Positions 55,529-64,000 of a DNA stretch of 64,000 nt are shown here, one piece after another. The position numbers and the translations under genes were made by a program. Origin of the DNA: Collimonas pratensis (GTDB taxonomy: Bacteria; Pseudomonadota; Gammaproteobacteria; Burkholderiales; Burkholderiaceae_D); the NCBI RefSeq assembly GCF_001584185.1, contig NZ_CP013234.1, forward strand, positions 1,736,001-1,800,000, written 5' to 3'. The notes under the pieces are model-generated. The model did not search any database. It was not told the origin of the DNA and saw only the letters and a list, made by a program, of their open reading frames with translations. Position 1 is the stretch's first letter, and each line of letters starts with the position of its first letter.

Positions 55529-57979
55529 ATGTCATCAACAAATAGAACCAAGCAAGATACAAACAACACGCGCTCCGGCAACGGCAAGAAAAACGGCAAG
55601 GGCAGCGTAGCCCACGCATTGCTGCTGACGGTGGGCGGCCTGTTCCTGGCGGGTGCGGTGATCGGCGGGCTGTTGCTGACCTATGCGCTGGTGGTCATGA
55701 CGCCGCAGCTGCCGGACCTGGGGGCGATCACGGACTACCAACCTAAGGTGCCGCTGCGCATCTACACCGCCGACCACGTCCTGATCGGCGAGTTTGGCGA
55801 AGAGCGGCGCAGCCTGGTCAAGCTGGACGATATTCCGGCCGACATGAAGAACGCGGTGCTGGCGATCGAAGATGCGCGCTTCTATCAGCACGGCGGCATC
55901 GACGTCATCGGCATCTTGCGCGCCGGCCTGACCGACATCCTGCACGGTGGCGCCTCGCAGGGCGCCAGCACCATCACCATGCAGGTCGCGCGCAACGTTT
56001 TCCTGTCCAGCGAAAAAACCTATTCGCGCAAGATCTATGAAATCCTGCTGGCCTACAAGATCGAGTCGGCGCTGAGCAAGGACCAGATCCTGGAGGTCTA
56101 CATGAACCAGATCTACCTGGGGCAGCGCTCCTTCGGTTTCGCTGCGGCTGCGCGTACTTATTTCGGCAAGGACCTGAAAGACATCAGCCTGGCGCAGGCA
56201 GCGATGCTGGCCGGCTTGCCGAAAGCGCCTTCGGCTTACAACCCGGTGGTCAATCCCAAGCGCGCTCACGTGCGCCAGCAGTACATTCTTAAGCGCATGC
56301 TGGATCTCAAGTTCATCACCCAGGAACAGTTCGACCAGGCGGCGGCGGAAGACATTCAAGTCAAGACCAAGGGCAACAACTACAACGTGCATGCCGAATA
56401 CGCCATCGAAATGGTGCGCCAGATGCTGTTCGCGCAGTACAAGGAAGACACTTATACGCGCGGCCTGACGGTCATCACCACGCTTAACTCGGCTGACCAG
56501 GACGCCGCCTACGACGCCGTCCGCAAGGGCGTCATGGACTATGACCGCCGCCATGGCTACCGCGGTCCGGAAGCGACCATCGATTTGCCGGCCGAAGGCG
56601 ATGCGCGCGACCAGGCGATTGAAGACGTCTTGCAGGACAAGCCGGACAACGACGATATCCTGCCGGCCGTGGTGCTCAGCGCCGATGCCAAGCAGGTGCA
56701 GGTGATGCTGCGCAACGACAACACCGTCACCATCAGCGGCGAAGGCCTGAAGTTCGCCGCTGCGGGTTTGAGCGCCAAGGCTGGCAAGAGCTTGAAGATC
56801 CAGAAGGGTTCGGTGATCCGCGTCATCAATACCGCCAAGGGCTGGCAGATCACCCAGCTGCCGCAAGTGGAAGCGACCATGGTGTCGCTGACGCCGCAGG
56901 ACGGCGCGATCCGTTCGCTGGTGGGCGGTTTCGATTTCAATCAGAACAAGTTCAACCACGTCACCCAAGCCTGGCGGCAGCCGGGATCGACTTTCAAGCC
57001 GTTCATCTATTCGGCGGCGCTGGAAAAGGGCTTCGGCCCGGCTTCCATCATCAACGACGCGCCGGTGTCGTTCCCGGGCGGTCCCGGCCAGGATGCCTGG
57101 GAACCGAAGGACGACGACCAGCCTGACGGTCCGATGCCCTTGCGCACCGGCTTGCAGCGCTCGAAGAACCTGGTCTCGATCCGCCTGCTGGATGCGATCG
57201 GCGTCAAGTATGCGCAAGAGTTCGTCACCAGCCATTTCGGCTTCGATATCGACAAGACGCCGCCATACCTGCCGCTGGCGCTGGGCGCCGGCCAGGTGAC
57301 GCCGCTGCAGCTGGTGGGCGCCTATGCGGTGCTGGCCAACGGCGGCTATCGCGTCAATCCTTACCTGATCTCGCAAGTGACGGATTCGCGCGGCAATGTG
57401 CTGTCCAAGGTCGAACCGCAGGTCGCCGGCCAGAATGCCACGCGGGTGCTGGATCCGCGCAACAGCTTCATCATGACCAGCCTGCTGCAATCGGTGGCGC
57501 AGCGAGGCACCGGCGCCGGCACCAACGTGCTGCACCGTACCGACCTGGCCGGCAAGACCGGCACCACCAACGATGCTTTCGACGGCTGGTTTGCCGGTTA
57601 CCAGAACAGCCTGGTGGCGGTGGCATGGATGGGCTACGACCAGCCGAAGAGCCTGGGCAGCCGCGAGTTCGGCGCCCAGCTGGCCTTGCCGATCTGGACC
57701 GAGTACATGGGGCGTGCCTTACGCGGTGTGCCGCAAACGCAGATGCCTATGCCGGCCGGCATCACCACCATCAACAACGAGTTCTACTTCGATAATTTCA
57801 CGCCCGGCAACGGCTTCATCGCTTCGCTGGGATTAGGCGCCGGTGCGCCGGCGCCGCTGGAAATCGGCCCGGATGGCGTGCCCTTGCCGCCGCCGGCGCC
57901 GCCTGCTGCGGGCGCGGCGCCGACCACGCAGCAAGAGGACGAGAAGCAGAATATCCTCAAGCTGTTCAGCGGTCACTGA
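55529..57979 (+). CDS. mrcA: Penicillin-binding protein 1A (class A, bifunctional)
   Basis: 816 residues. One membrane helix (about 29-53), a GT51 glycosyltransferase domain (VLAIEDARFYQHGGID with the catalytic Glu, QGASTITMQVARN, RKIYEILLAYKIE), an OB-like insert (about 320-420), then a transpeptidase with S-x-x-K in QPGSTFKPFIY, SKN in LQRSKNLVS and KTGTT. The C-terminus is a Pro/Ala-rich tail. It polymerises and crosslinks peptidoglycan in the periplasm. It may be a paralogue of the usual pil-linked PBP1A, which cannot be seen here. Confidence 0.93.
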   Translation: MSSTNRTKQDTNNTRSGNGKKNGKGSVAHALLLTVGGLFLAGAVIGGLLLTYALVVMTPQLPDLGAITDYQPKVPLRIYTADHVLIGEFGEERRSLVKLDDIPADMKNAVLAIEDARFYQHGGIDVIGILRAGLTDILHGGASQGASTITMQVARNVFLSSEKTYSRKIYEILLAYKIESALSKDQILEVYMNQIYLGQRSFGFAAAARTYFGKDLKDISLAQAAMLAGLPKAPSAYNPVVNPKRAHVRQQYILKRMLDLKFITQEQFDQAAAEDIQVKTKGNNYNVHAEYAIEMVRQMLFAQYKEDTYTRGLTVITTLNSADQDAAYDAVRKGVMDYDRRHGYRGPEATIDLPAEGDARDQAIEDVLQDKPDNDDILPAVVLSADAKQVQVMLRNDNTVTISGEGLKFAAAGLSAKAGKSLKIQKGSVIRVINTAKGWQITQLPQVEATMVSLTPQDGAIRSLVGGFDFNQNKFNHVTQAWRQPGSTFKPFIYSAALEKGFGPASIINDAPVSFPGGPGQDAWEPKDDDQPDGPMPLRTGLQRSKNLVSIRLLDAIGVKYAQEFVTSHFGFDIDKTPPYLPLALGAGQVTPLQLVGAYAVLANGGYRVNPYLISQVTDSRGNVLSKVEPQVAGQNATRVLDPRNSFIMTSLLQSVAQRGTGAGTNVLHRTDLAGKTGTTNDAFDGWFAGYQNSLVAVAWMGYDQPKSLGSREFGAQLALPIWTEYMGRALRGVPQTQMPMPAGITTINNEFYFDNFTPGNGFIASLGLGAGAPAPLEIGPDGVPLPPPAPPAAGAAPTTQQEDEKQNILKLFSGH

Positions 57980-58001
57980 CGCTGCGCTGATGGACGCCAG
58001 G

Positions 58002-58043
58002 AAAGCCGGCGATGCCCACAAAGGGTGTCGCCGGCTTTTTTTT
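58002..58043 (+). terminator. Terminator of mrcA
   Basis: AAGCCGGCGA and TCGCCGGCTT pair around a 15-base loop and run into a T tract ending at 58043. It lies 23 bp past the mrcA stop. Confidence 0.92.
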
Positions 58044-58191
58044 AATGTCATTTTGAATGTCAAATTGATTGCCGCTTATTTTTGATTTTGTCTCGACATG
58101 CATGTGGTTTTTTTAAGGAAAAATCAATACACTGCGTGGCAGCATCATTTGCATTGGCCATTCATTCATCGCCCGCATGGAGAAATCTGTA

Positions 58192-60336
58192 ATGTCTTTT
58201 AGACGCTTGCAAGGAATCCGCCGCTTTCCCGCTTTGTTCATGCTTTGCCTTCTGTGCGGTGCAGCTGGCGCCCAGGCCGCGGCCAGCTTGCCCAGCGTTG
58301 AAAGTTTTTTTGCGTATCCGACGCTGGTCAACGCCCAGCTGTCTCCAGATGGCCGCTACGTGGCGATGCTGGTGCCGGCCAAGGATGGCTATGTGCGGCT
58401 AGGCGTGATGGATGTCGCTACGCGCGCGCCGAAAGTGATCGCCAGTTTCGATGCTGCCGATATCAGCCAGTTTCACTGGGTGAATAGCGACAGGCTGGTG
58501 TTCGATGCCGGCGACCGGACCATCGGCCTCGGCGAGCAGACCCAAGCCGGCGGCTTATATGCGATCAACCGCGACGGCACCGATTTCCGGCAATTGGTCT
58601 TGCGCGATCTCCAGCAGCAAAGCAGCAGCGTGCGCAGCGTCTTGCCGTGGCATACGTTTTTCTATTCGACGATCCGGAATTCCGACGATATCTACGTCGG
58701 CCAGGTTGATCCGGGCGGCATCGGCAAGGTCAAGCCGATCCACCTGCTGCGCCTGAACACCCGGACTGGCCGTTCCGCGATAGTAGACCGTCCCGGCCTG
58801 ACCACCCGCTGGCTGATGGACTGGCAAGGAGAGCCACGTGTCGCCACCACGCTGGACGGCGACATGGAGTCGGTCTTCTATTTGGATCCCGAACAGAAAA
58901 GCTGGCGCAAGCTGATCGAGTTCAATACCTTTACCGGTCATGGCTTCGTCCCTTATTTCCTGGGGCCGGACGGCAGCCTTTACGTAAGTTCGCGCCAAGG
59001 TACGGATAAAACCTCGCTGTACCGTTACGACCTGGTGAAAAACAGCGTAGACCCGCAGCCGCTGGTGTCGCTCCAGGGTTACGACTTTTCCGGCGCGATC
59101 GTCAGCAACGACAAGAAATTCCTGGGTGTGCGTTTCGAGACCGACGCCGAAGACACCAAATGGTTTGATCCAGAGATGCAAGCGATGCAGCAGGCGGTTA
59201 ATGATTTGCTGCCGTCCACGGTTAACCGGATCACTGTTGCCGGCCATGCGCAGACACCCTATGTACTGGTCAGGTCGTATTCCGATGTCCAGCCCGTTGC
59301 CTATTTTCTGTATGACGGCAAGGAGAAAAAGCTGACCGCGCTCGGCAACTCGATGCCGCAGATTAATCCGCAGCAAATGTCGGGCAAGGACATGGTCCAC
59401 TATAAAGCGCGTGACGGCCTGGAAATTCCGGCTTACCTGACCATGCCGAACGGCGCCAGCAAGAAAAACCTGCCGATGGTGGTGCTGGTGCATGGCGGCC
59501 CCTATGTGCGCGACGGCGCGTGGAACTGGAATCGTGAAGTGCAGTTCCTGGCCTCGCGCGGCTATGTGGTGCTGGAGCCGGAATTCCGCGGCAGCACGGG
59601 TTTTGGCTGGAAACACTTCAGGGCAGGTTGGAAGCAATGGGGGCTGGCCATGCAGGATGACGTTGCCGATGGCGCCAGATGGGCGATTGCGCAAGGCATC
59701 GCCGATCCCAAGCGGATCTGCATTGCCGGCGCCAGCTATGGCGGCTACGCGACGCTGATGGGCTTGATCAGGGACCCGGATCTGTATCGCTGCGGCTTCG
59801 AGTGGGTCGGCGTGACCGATATCAACCTCATGTACAACGTCAGCTGGAGCGATATCTCCAGCGAGTACCTGAAGTACGGCATGCCGGTGCTGGTGGGCGA
59901 CCAGCAAAAGGATGCCGCGCAATTGAAAGCCACCTCGCCGCTGGAAAACGCCGCGCGCATCAAGCAGCCCTTGCTGCTGGCTTACGGCGGTTCCGACAAG
60001 CGGGTGCCGATCATCCACGGCAGCAAATTCCGCGATGCTGTCAAGGCTACCAATCCGGACGTCGAATGGATCGAATATCCGGAAGAAGGCCACGGCTGGC
60101 ATCTGCAGAAGAACAATGTCGATTTCTGGAGTCGCGTCGAGAAATTCCTCGGCCGCGAAATCGGCAGGCCTGCTTCAACTTCAACTTCAACTTCAACTTC
60201 AACTTCAACTTCAACTTCAACTTCAACTTCAACTTCAACTTCAACTTCAACTTCAACTTCAACTTCAACTTCAACTTCAACTTCAACTTCAACTTCAACT
60301 TCAACTTCAACTTCAACTTCAACCTCAGCCGACTAG
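58192..60336 (+). CDS. S9 family prolyl oligopeptidase-like peptidase with (Thr-Ser) tail
   Basis: 714 residues. Signal peptide (to GAQAAA, about residue 30), a beta-propeller-like domain (about 35-400) and an alpha/beta-hydrolase catalytic domain with S515 in GASYGGY, D602 in GGSDKRVP and H634 in PEEGHGWHL. It resembles dipeptidyl or acylaminoacyl peptidases exported to the periplasm. From residue 661 to the end the protein is about 25 Thr-Ser pairs plus Ala-Asp. GGAG precedes the ATG at 58192; an ATG at 58177 overlaps that site. It shares a CTAG stop overlap with aidB. Confidence 0.9.
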   Translation: MSFRRLQGIRRFPALFMLCLLCGAAGAQAAASLPSVESFFAYPTLVNAQLSPDGRYVAMLVPAKDGYVRLGVMDVATRAPKVIASFDAADISQFHWVNSDRLVFDAGDRTIGLGEQTQAGGLYAINRDGTDFRQLVLRDLQQQSSSVRSVLPWHTFFYSTIRNSDDIYVGQVDPGGIGKVKPIHLLRLNTRTGRSAIVDRPGLTTRWLMDWQGEPRVATTLDGDMESVFYLDPEQKSWRKLIEFNTFTGHGFVPYFLGPDGSLYVSSRQGTDKTSLYRYDLVKNSVDPQPLVSLQGYDFSGAIVSNDKKFLGVRFETDAEDTKWFDPEMQAMQQAVNDLLPSTVNRITVAGHAQTPYVLVRSYSDVQPVAYFLYDGKEKKLTALGNSMPQINPQQMSGKDMVHYKARDGLEIPAYLTMPNGASKKNLPMVVLVHGGPYVRDGAWNWNREVQFLASRGYVVLEPEFRGSTGFGWKHFRAGWKQWGLAMQDDVADGARWAIAQGIADPKRICIAGASYGGYATLMGLIRDPDLYRCGFEWVGVTDINLMYNVSWSDISSEYLKYGMPVLVGDQQKDAAQLKATSPLENAARIKQPLLLAYGGSDKRVPIIHGSKFRDAVKATNPDVEWIEYPEEGHGWHLQKNNVDFWSRVEKFLGREIGRPASTSTSTSTSTSTSTSTSTSTSTSTSTSTSTSTSTSTSTSTSTSTSTSTSTSAD
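60174..60323. repeat. Perfect hexanucleotide microsatellite, 25 copies
   Basis: TTCAAC repeated 25 times without a single change, inside the S9 peptidase gene and read as Thr-Ser. Because the unit is 6 bp, slippage changes only tail length. The complementary strand reads as Lys-Leu in one frame. Perfect identity suggests recent expansion. Confidence 0.97.
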
Positions 60337-61979
60337 CTGGCCCAGGTCCGCTGCAAGATCGTCTTTTGCAAATGCGGCGCCGCCAGGGTGCCGTAGACGC
60401 GGCCGCCCATGGCTTCGCTGCGGCTGGCGATGAAGGCCTCGGCGACCACCGCCGGCGCGTGCTGCAGCATCAATGCGCCTTGCACCACCAGGATCAGGCG
60501 CTGGACAAAGCGCCGCCCTAGCATTTCGCGCTGCTCCGGCGGCGTCGCCAGGTCCTTCATCAGGTCGTCCAGCATGCCGGCCAGGCCGGGATGCTGGCTG
60601 GCGCTTTCACCCAGCTGCGCCAGCAGCAGGCCGAAGCCGGCCGGTTCGCGTTCGATGGCGCGCAGCACGTCCAGGCACATCACATTGCCGGAACCTTCCC
60701 AGATCGAGTTGACCGGCGCCTCGCGGTAGAAGCGCGCCATCGGTCCGGTTTCCACATAGCCGTTGCCGCCCCAGATTTCCATGCATTCGCCGGTGAATTC
60801 CAATGCCCGCTTGCAGATCCAGAATTTGGCGGCGGGCGTGACGATGCGGCGCCAGGCCCGTTGCAGCGGATCGTCGGGATGCTCGAAGGCGCTGGCCAAC
60901 TGCAGCATCAGCAGGGTCGCCGCTTCGCTTTCCAGCGCCAGGTCGGACAACACGTTCTGCATCAGCGGCTGCTCCGCCAGCTCGCGGCCGAAGGCGCTTC
61001 TGTGGCGCGCGTGGTGCAGCGCCTGCACCAGCGCCTGGCGCATCAGGCCGGCGGAGCCGATCACGCAGTCCAGCCTGGTGTGATTGGCCATTTCGATGAT
61101 GGTCGGGATGCCGCGTCCTTCTTCACCGACCATGATGCCGAAAGCATCGCGGAACTCGACTTCGCTGCTGGAATTGGAGCGGTTGCCGAGCTTGTCCTTG
61201 AGGCGCTGGATCTGCACCGGATTCTTGCTGCCGTCGGGCCGCCAGCGCGGCACGAAAAAGCAGCTCAGGCCCATCTCGGTGCGCGCCAGCACCATGTGGG
61301 CGTCGCACATCGGCGCCGAGAAAAACCATTTATGGCCGGTCAGCAGGTAGCCGGCGCCGCGTCCGCTGCCGCCCTCCAATGGCAGCGCCGCGGTGGTGTT
61401 GCTGCGGACGTCGGAGCCGCCTTGCTTTTCCGTCATGCCCATGCCGATCAGGATCGAATGCTTGTGCTCCAGGGTGAGATCGCGGCTGTCATGTTCACAT
61501 GACAATAATTTTGCCTGCAGAGCGGCATACAGCGCCGGCTCCTGCTGCAGCACCGGAATCGAGGCGAAGGTCATGGTGGTGGGACAGAGCGAGCCGGCCT
61601 CCACCTGGGCATGGAGGAAATAGCCGGCCGCGCGCGCCACATGGCTGCCGCTTTGCGGCTTGATCCAGGGCAGGGCGTGCAGGCCTTCGCGCCGCAGCAT
61701 GCCCAGCAAGGCATGCCAGGCCGGATGGAACTCGACGGCGTCGATGCGGTTGCCGATGCGGTCGAAAGTATTCAGTTCGGGCTGGTGGCGGTTGGCCAGT
61801 TCGGCCAGCTGCCAGCTTTCCTTGCTGCCGAGCTCGGCGCCGTAACGCGCCAGCGCATCGGCATGCCATTGCCCGTGCAGGCGCTGAACGCCGCTTTGCA
61901 GGATGGTGTCGTCGAGATACAGATTGTTGCCATACAGTTCAGCAACCTGATTCGTCACTTCATGGGTTGGTCCTTGCAT
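60333..61979 (-). CDS. aidB: Acyl-CoA dehydrogenase, AidB-like
   Basis: 548 residues, the length of AidB rather than of ordinary acyl-CoA dehydrogenases. TMTFASIPVLQQEP, MGMTEKQGGSDVRSNTT and GHKWFFSAPMCDAHMVLARTE are AidB-group blocks; RLDCVIGSAGLMRQAL and EIWGGNGYVE with catalytic-region Glu follow; the C-terminal region would carry the extra DNA-binding domain of AidB. E. coli AidB is a flavoprotein of the alkylation response. The stop overlaps that of the convergent peptidase gene. Confidence 0.87.
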   Translation of the reverse strand: MQGPTHEVTNQVAELYGNNLYLDDTILQSGVQRLHGQWHADALARYGAELGSKESWQLAELANRHQPELNTFDRIGNRIDAVEFHPAWHALLGMLRREGLHALPWIKPQSGSHVARAAGYFLHAQVEAGSLCPTTMTFASIPVLQQEPALYAALQAKLLSCEHDSRDLTLEHKHSILIGMGMTEKQGGSDVRSNTTAALPLEGGSGRGAGYLLTGHKWFFSAPMCDAHMVLARTEMGLSCFFVPRWRPDGSKNPVQIQRLKDKLGNRSNSSSEVEFRDAFGIMVGEEGRGIPTIIEMANHTRLDCVIGSAGLMRQALVQALHHARHRSAFGRELAEQPLMQNVLSDLALESEAATLLMLQLASAFEHPDDPLQRAWRRIVTPAAKFWICKRALEFTGECMEIWGGNGYVETGPMARFYREAPVNSIWEGSGNVMCLDVLRAIEREPAGFGLLLAQLGESASQHPGLAGMLDDLMKDLATPPEQREMLGRRFVQRLILVVQGALMLQHAPAVVAEAFIASRSEAMGGRVYGTLAAPHLQKTILQRTWAS

Positions 61980-62228
61980 GCCTGGTCTCCTGATATGCTT
62001 CGGTATTGGGGGTTATCGCTTGACTTTACCCTTTGCCGCGGCCTTCGGATAGCTGCTTTATTGCAATTATTTAGAGCCCGCTTTCAGTCCCTCGGCCATT
62101 CCCAGGCAGGCAGGATTCGGGGCCGCCGGCCGCCGCCGGCAAGCCGCCGAGTTTAAAAAGCATGCTGGCTTCGTCTGTCAGGTAAAATGCTGCTTGTACT
62201 TCACAACATGCAGACCCTATTCGCCTCT
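61980..62228. other. Intergenic region before dnaX
   Basis: 249 bp containing the divergent promoters of aidB and dnaX. It was checked for the signal recognition particle RNA that sits near dnaX in some bacteria; none of its conserved segments was seen. A GC-rich stretch of CCGCCGGC repeats lies near 62122-62150. Confidence 0.5.
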
Positions 62229-64000
62229 ATGTCCTACCAAGTTCTCGCCCGTAAATATCGCCCCAGAAGCTTCGATACGCTGGTCGGCCAGGAACACGTC
62301 GTAAGGGCCTTGACGCACGCCTTGGAGCAACAGCGTCTGCACCATGCCTATCTGTTCACCGGTACGCGCGGCGTCGGCAAGACGACCTTGTCGCGGATCC
62401 TGGCGAAATCGCTGAATTGCATCGGCGCCGACGGCAACGGCGGCATTACCGCAACGCCGTGTGGCGTGTGCGATGCCTGCGTGGCGATCGACGCCGGCCG
62501 TTTCGTCGATTATATCGAGATGGACGCCGCCTCCAACCGCGGCGTCGATGAAATGGCGCAATTGCTGGAACAGGCTGTGTATGCGCCGTCCAATGCCCGC
62601 TTCAAGGTCTACATGATCGACGAAGTCCACATGCTCACCAATCATGCCTTCAACTCGATGCTGAAGACGCTGGAAGAGCCGCCTGAACACGTCAAGTTCA
62701 TCCTCGCCACCACCGATCCGCAGAAGATCCCGGTGACGGTGCTGTCGCGCTGCCTGCAGTTCAACCTGAAGCAGATGCCGCCCGGCCATATCATCAGCCA
62801 CCTGGACAATATCCTCGGCCAGGAACAGATCGAATTCGAAACTCCAGCCTTGCGCCTGCTGGCGCAGGGCGCGCACGGCTCGATGCGCGATGCGCTGTCG
62901 CTGACCGACCAGGCGATAGCCTATGCCGCCGGCAAGGTCACGCTGGAAGCAGTGCAGGGCATGCTCGGCGCGCTCGACCAGTCCTACCTGATTCGTGTGC
63001 TGGATGCGCTGGCGCAAAAAGACGGCCCCGGCCTGCTGGCGGTGGCCGACGACATGGCCAGCCGCAGCCTGTCCTACAGCGCCGCGCTGCAGGACCTGGG
63101 CACCTTGCTGCATCAGATCGCGCTGGCGCAAAACGTGCCGGCAGCGCTGGCCGACGATTTGCCGGAACGCGAAGAAATCATCCGTCTGGCCGGCCTGTTC
63201 GATGCCGAAGAAGTGCAGCTGTTTTACCAGATTGCTGTCCATGGCCGCAACGAGCTGGGCCTGGCGCCCGACGAATACGCCGGCTTTTCAATGACCTTGC
63301 TGCGCATGCTGGCTTTCCGCCCGCAAGCCGACGGCAGTACCGTGGCGCCGCCAGTTGCCAGTCGGCCGCGGCCGCAGGCTAGTGCTGCGCCGGCTGCCGC
63401 AGCGGCGCGGCCAGCTCCTGCGGTGCAAGCCGCTGCGGCGAGTGCTCCCGCTCCTGCCGCGGCACGCTTGAGCAGTCCGCCGCAAACGCTGAGCACCAGT
63501 GCGCCGGTAGCCCGTCCCGATACCACTGGCATGAGCCCCGCCAGGGCCGCGCTGGAAGCGGCACGCGCGGCAGCCTCTTCACGCAAGGGCGGCACGGCGC
63601 GTCCGGCGCCGGCGCAGCCGGTGGCCGTTGAGCCCGCGCCTGCGCCTGAGCCGATAGCGGCATCGGCAGCGCCGAAGCCGCGCCCTGCGGCGCCAGTCTA
63701 CGAGCCGCAAAATTCCTCGGTGCCGCCATGGGAAGAAGAAATTCCGCTGCCGATGGATTTGCCGGATACCGAGTTTTCCAGTTCGGTGGCTGAAAAAAAA
63801 ACTGAATCGTATGCGTTAGCGCCGTCGCGCCCAGTTGCCAATGGCGCCGGCAGTGCGCGTCAGGCGCCGCGTCCCGAGCCCGTCGCGCCGGCGCCTGAAG
63901 CGCCGGCCGAGCCGGTGCCGCCGCTGGTCCTGCAGCCCGACGCCAACCTCAACTGGGATGGCAACTGGCCTGTGCTGGCGGCAGGCCTGGCGGTGCGTGG
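62229..64000 (+). CDS. dnaX: DNA polymerase III subunits gamma and tau (3' end cut by window)
   Basis: 590 codons visible, open at the window edge. Clamp-loader AAA+ domains: Walker A in FTGTRGVGKTTLSR, the four-Cys zinc site in NCIGADGNGGITATPCGVCDAC (ends), Walker B DEVHML, sensor LEEPPEHVKF and SRC motif. After domain III (about residue 370) comes a long Ala/Pro linker (about 375-520), then the start of the tau-specific C-terminal domain (LNWDGNWPVLAAGLAV). An A9 tract at 63793-63801 offers a frameshift site giving a shorter gamma-like product. Confidence 0.96.
   Translation, partial: MSYQVLARKYRPRSFDTLVGQEHVVRALTHALEQQRLHHAYLFTGTRGVGKTTLSRILAKSLNCIGADGNGGITATPCGVCDACVAIDAGRFVDYIEMDAASNRGVDEMAQLLEQAVYAPSNARFKVYMIDEVHMLTNHAFNSMLKTLEEPPEHVKFILATTDPQKIPVTVLSRCLQFNLKQMPPGHIISHLDNILGQEQIEFETPALRLLAQGAHGSMRDALSLTDQAIAYAAGKVTLEAVQGMLGALDQSYLIRVLDALAQKDGPGLLAVADDMASRSLSYSAALQDLGTLLHQIALAQNVPAALADDLPEREEIIRLAGLFDAEEVQLFYQIAVHGRNELGLAPDEYAGFSMTLLRMLAFRPQADGSTVAPPVASRPRPQASAAPAAAAARPAPAVQAAAASAPAPAAARLSSPPQTLSTSAPVARPDTTGMSPARAALEAARAAASSRKGGTARPAPAQPVAVEPAPAPEPIAASAAPKPRPAAPVYEPQNSSVPPWEEEIPLPMDLPDTEFSSSVAEKKTESYALAPSRPVANGAGSARQAPRPEPVAPAPEAPAEPVPPLVLQPDANLNWDGNWPVLAAGLAVR
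63793..63801 (+). promoter_or_regulatory. Slippery A9 tract in dnaX
   Basis: Nine A in the frame GAA-AAA-AAA-ACT. A -1 shift reads AAC then TGA (63803-63805), and the +1 frame meets TAG within six codons. Both alternatives end the protein just before the tau-specific domain, as at the known dnaX frameshift or transcript-slippage sites. Confidence 0.6.

Noticed and set aside
55535..57535. 666-codon minus-strand frame opposite mrcA
   Set aside because: Low-complexity antisense translation; the penicillin-binding protein on the plus strand is complete.
60047..60322. Minus-strand frame starting with a long Lys-Leu repeat
   Set aside because: It is only the complement of the TTCAAC microsatellite, which is open in all six frames; no ribosome site and no domain.
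61980..62228. Possible 4.5S RNA (ffs) upstream of dnaX
   Set aside because: The conserved apical loop sequences of the signal recognition particle RNA are not present on either strand.

Overview
The window looks like chromosomal DNA of a betaproteobacterium, most probably an Oxalobacteraceae member close to Collimonas. This is an inference from GC-rich coding sequence, the monomeric isocitrate dehydrogenase, the urt-ure arrangement and the many LysR/DMT pairs; no 16S or other marker is present to prove it. Gene order is that of a free-living soil or environmental bacterium rich in transporters and LysR regulators. No rRNA, tRNA, CRISPR array, prophage or intact insertion sequence was recognised.

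Layout. 1-8.0 kb: the 5' part of a monomeric isocitrate dehydrogenase gene (GTG start, 3' end outside the window), a pirin gene divergent from a LysR gene, an Lrp regulator divergent from an EamA exporter with a perfect palindrome between them, a truncated LysR gene, a quinone-oxidoreductase-like enzyme and an NTF2-like protein. 8-13.4 kb: a small membrane protein, an Amj-type lipid II flippase, RimJ, an isoprenylcysteine-methyltransferase-like membrane enzyme, a cysteine-free glutaredoxin-like protein, a secreted protein and a second pirin. 13.5-25.8 kb, minus strand: a 13-gene nitrogen-scavenging block urtA-urtBCDE-ureDABCEFG-ureJ. UrtABCDE imports urea, UreABC hydrolyses it, UreDEFG load nickel and UreJ probably imports nickel. 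A candidate sigma-54 promoter precedes urtA and an intrinsic terminator follows ureJ. A 605-bp repeat-filled gap separates urtA from urtB.

26-36 kb: a ChaA-type antiporter; a dapA-family gene followed by a ParA-like protein whose Walker A motif is destroyed; a LysR/DHA2 efflux pair; a LysR gene translationally coupled to a peptidoglycan amidase; an EamA transporter behind a two-hairpin leader; and an AT-rich gap with another hairpin-terminator unit. 36-45 kb: a secreted sedolisin-type acid protease, several small proteins, a glutathione transferase, an FMN reductase, a secreted hydrolase, a pterin pair (phhB plus an SDR pterin reductase) and a DUF1223 protein. 45-51 kb: amidase, DUF2848 and MFS genes with a LysR gene, then a flavin reductase with a C-terminal MarR-like domain. 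51-64 kb: tatD, comEC, an alpha/beta hydrolase, a class A penicillin-binding protein, an S9 peptidase ending in a 25-copy hexanucleotide repeat, an aidB-like acyl-CoA dehydrogenase and the 5' part of dnaX with an A9 slippery tract.

Two families of palindromic repeats stand out: four hairpins built on GGGGTCAGAG, lying in two pairs about 21 kb apart, and one perfect nested palindrome between ureG and ureJ. No single multi-gene system is clearly new. The best leads are the dnaX slippage site, the ParA-like pseudo-ATPase beside dapA, the two leader or attenuator structures, and the hypervariable tail of the S9 peptidase.
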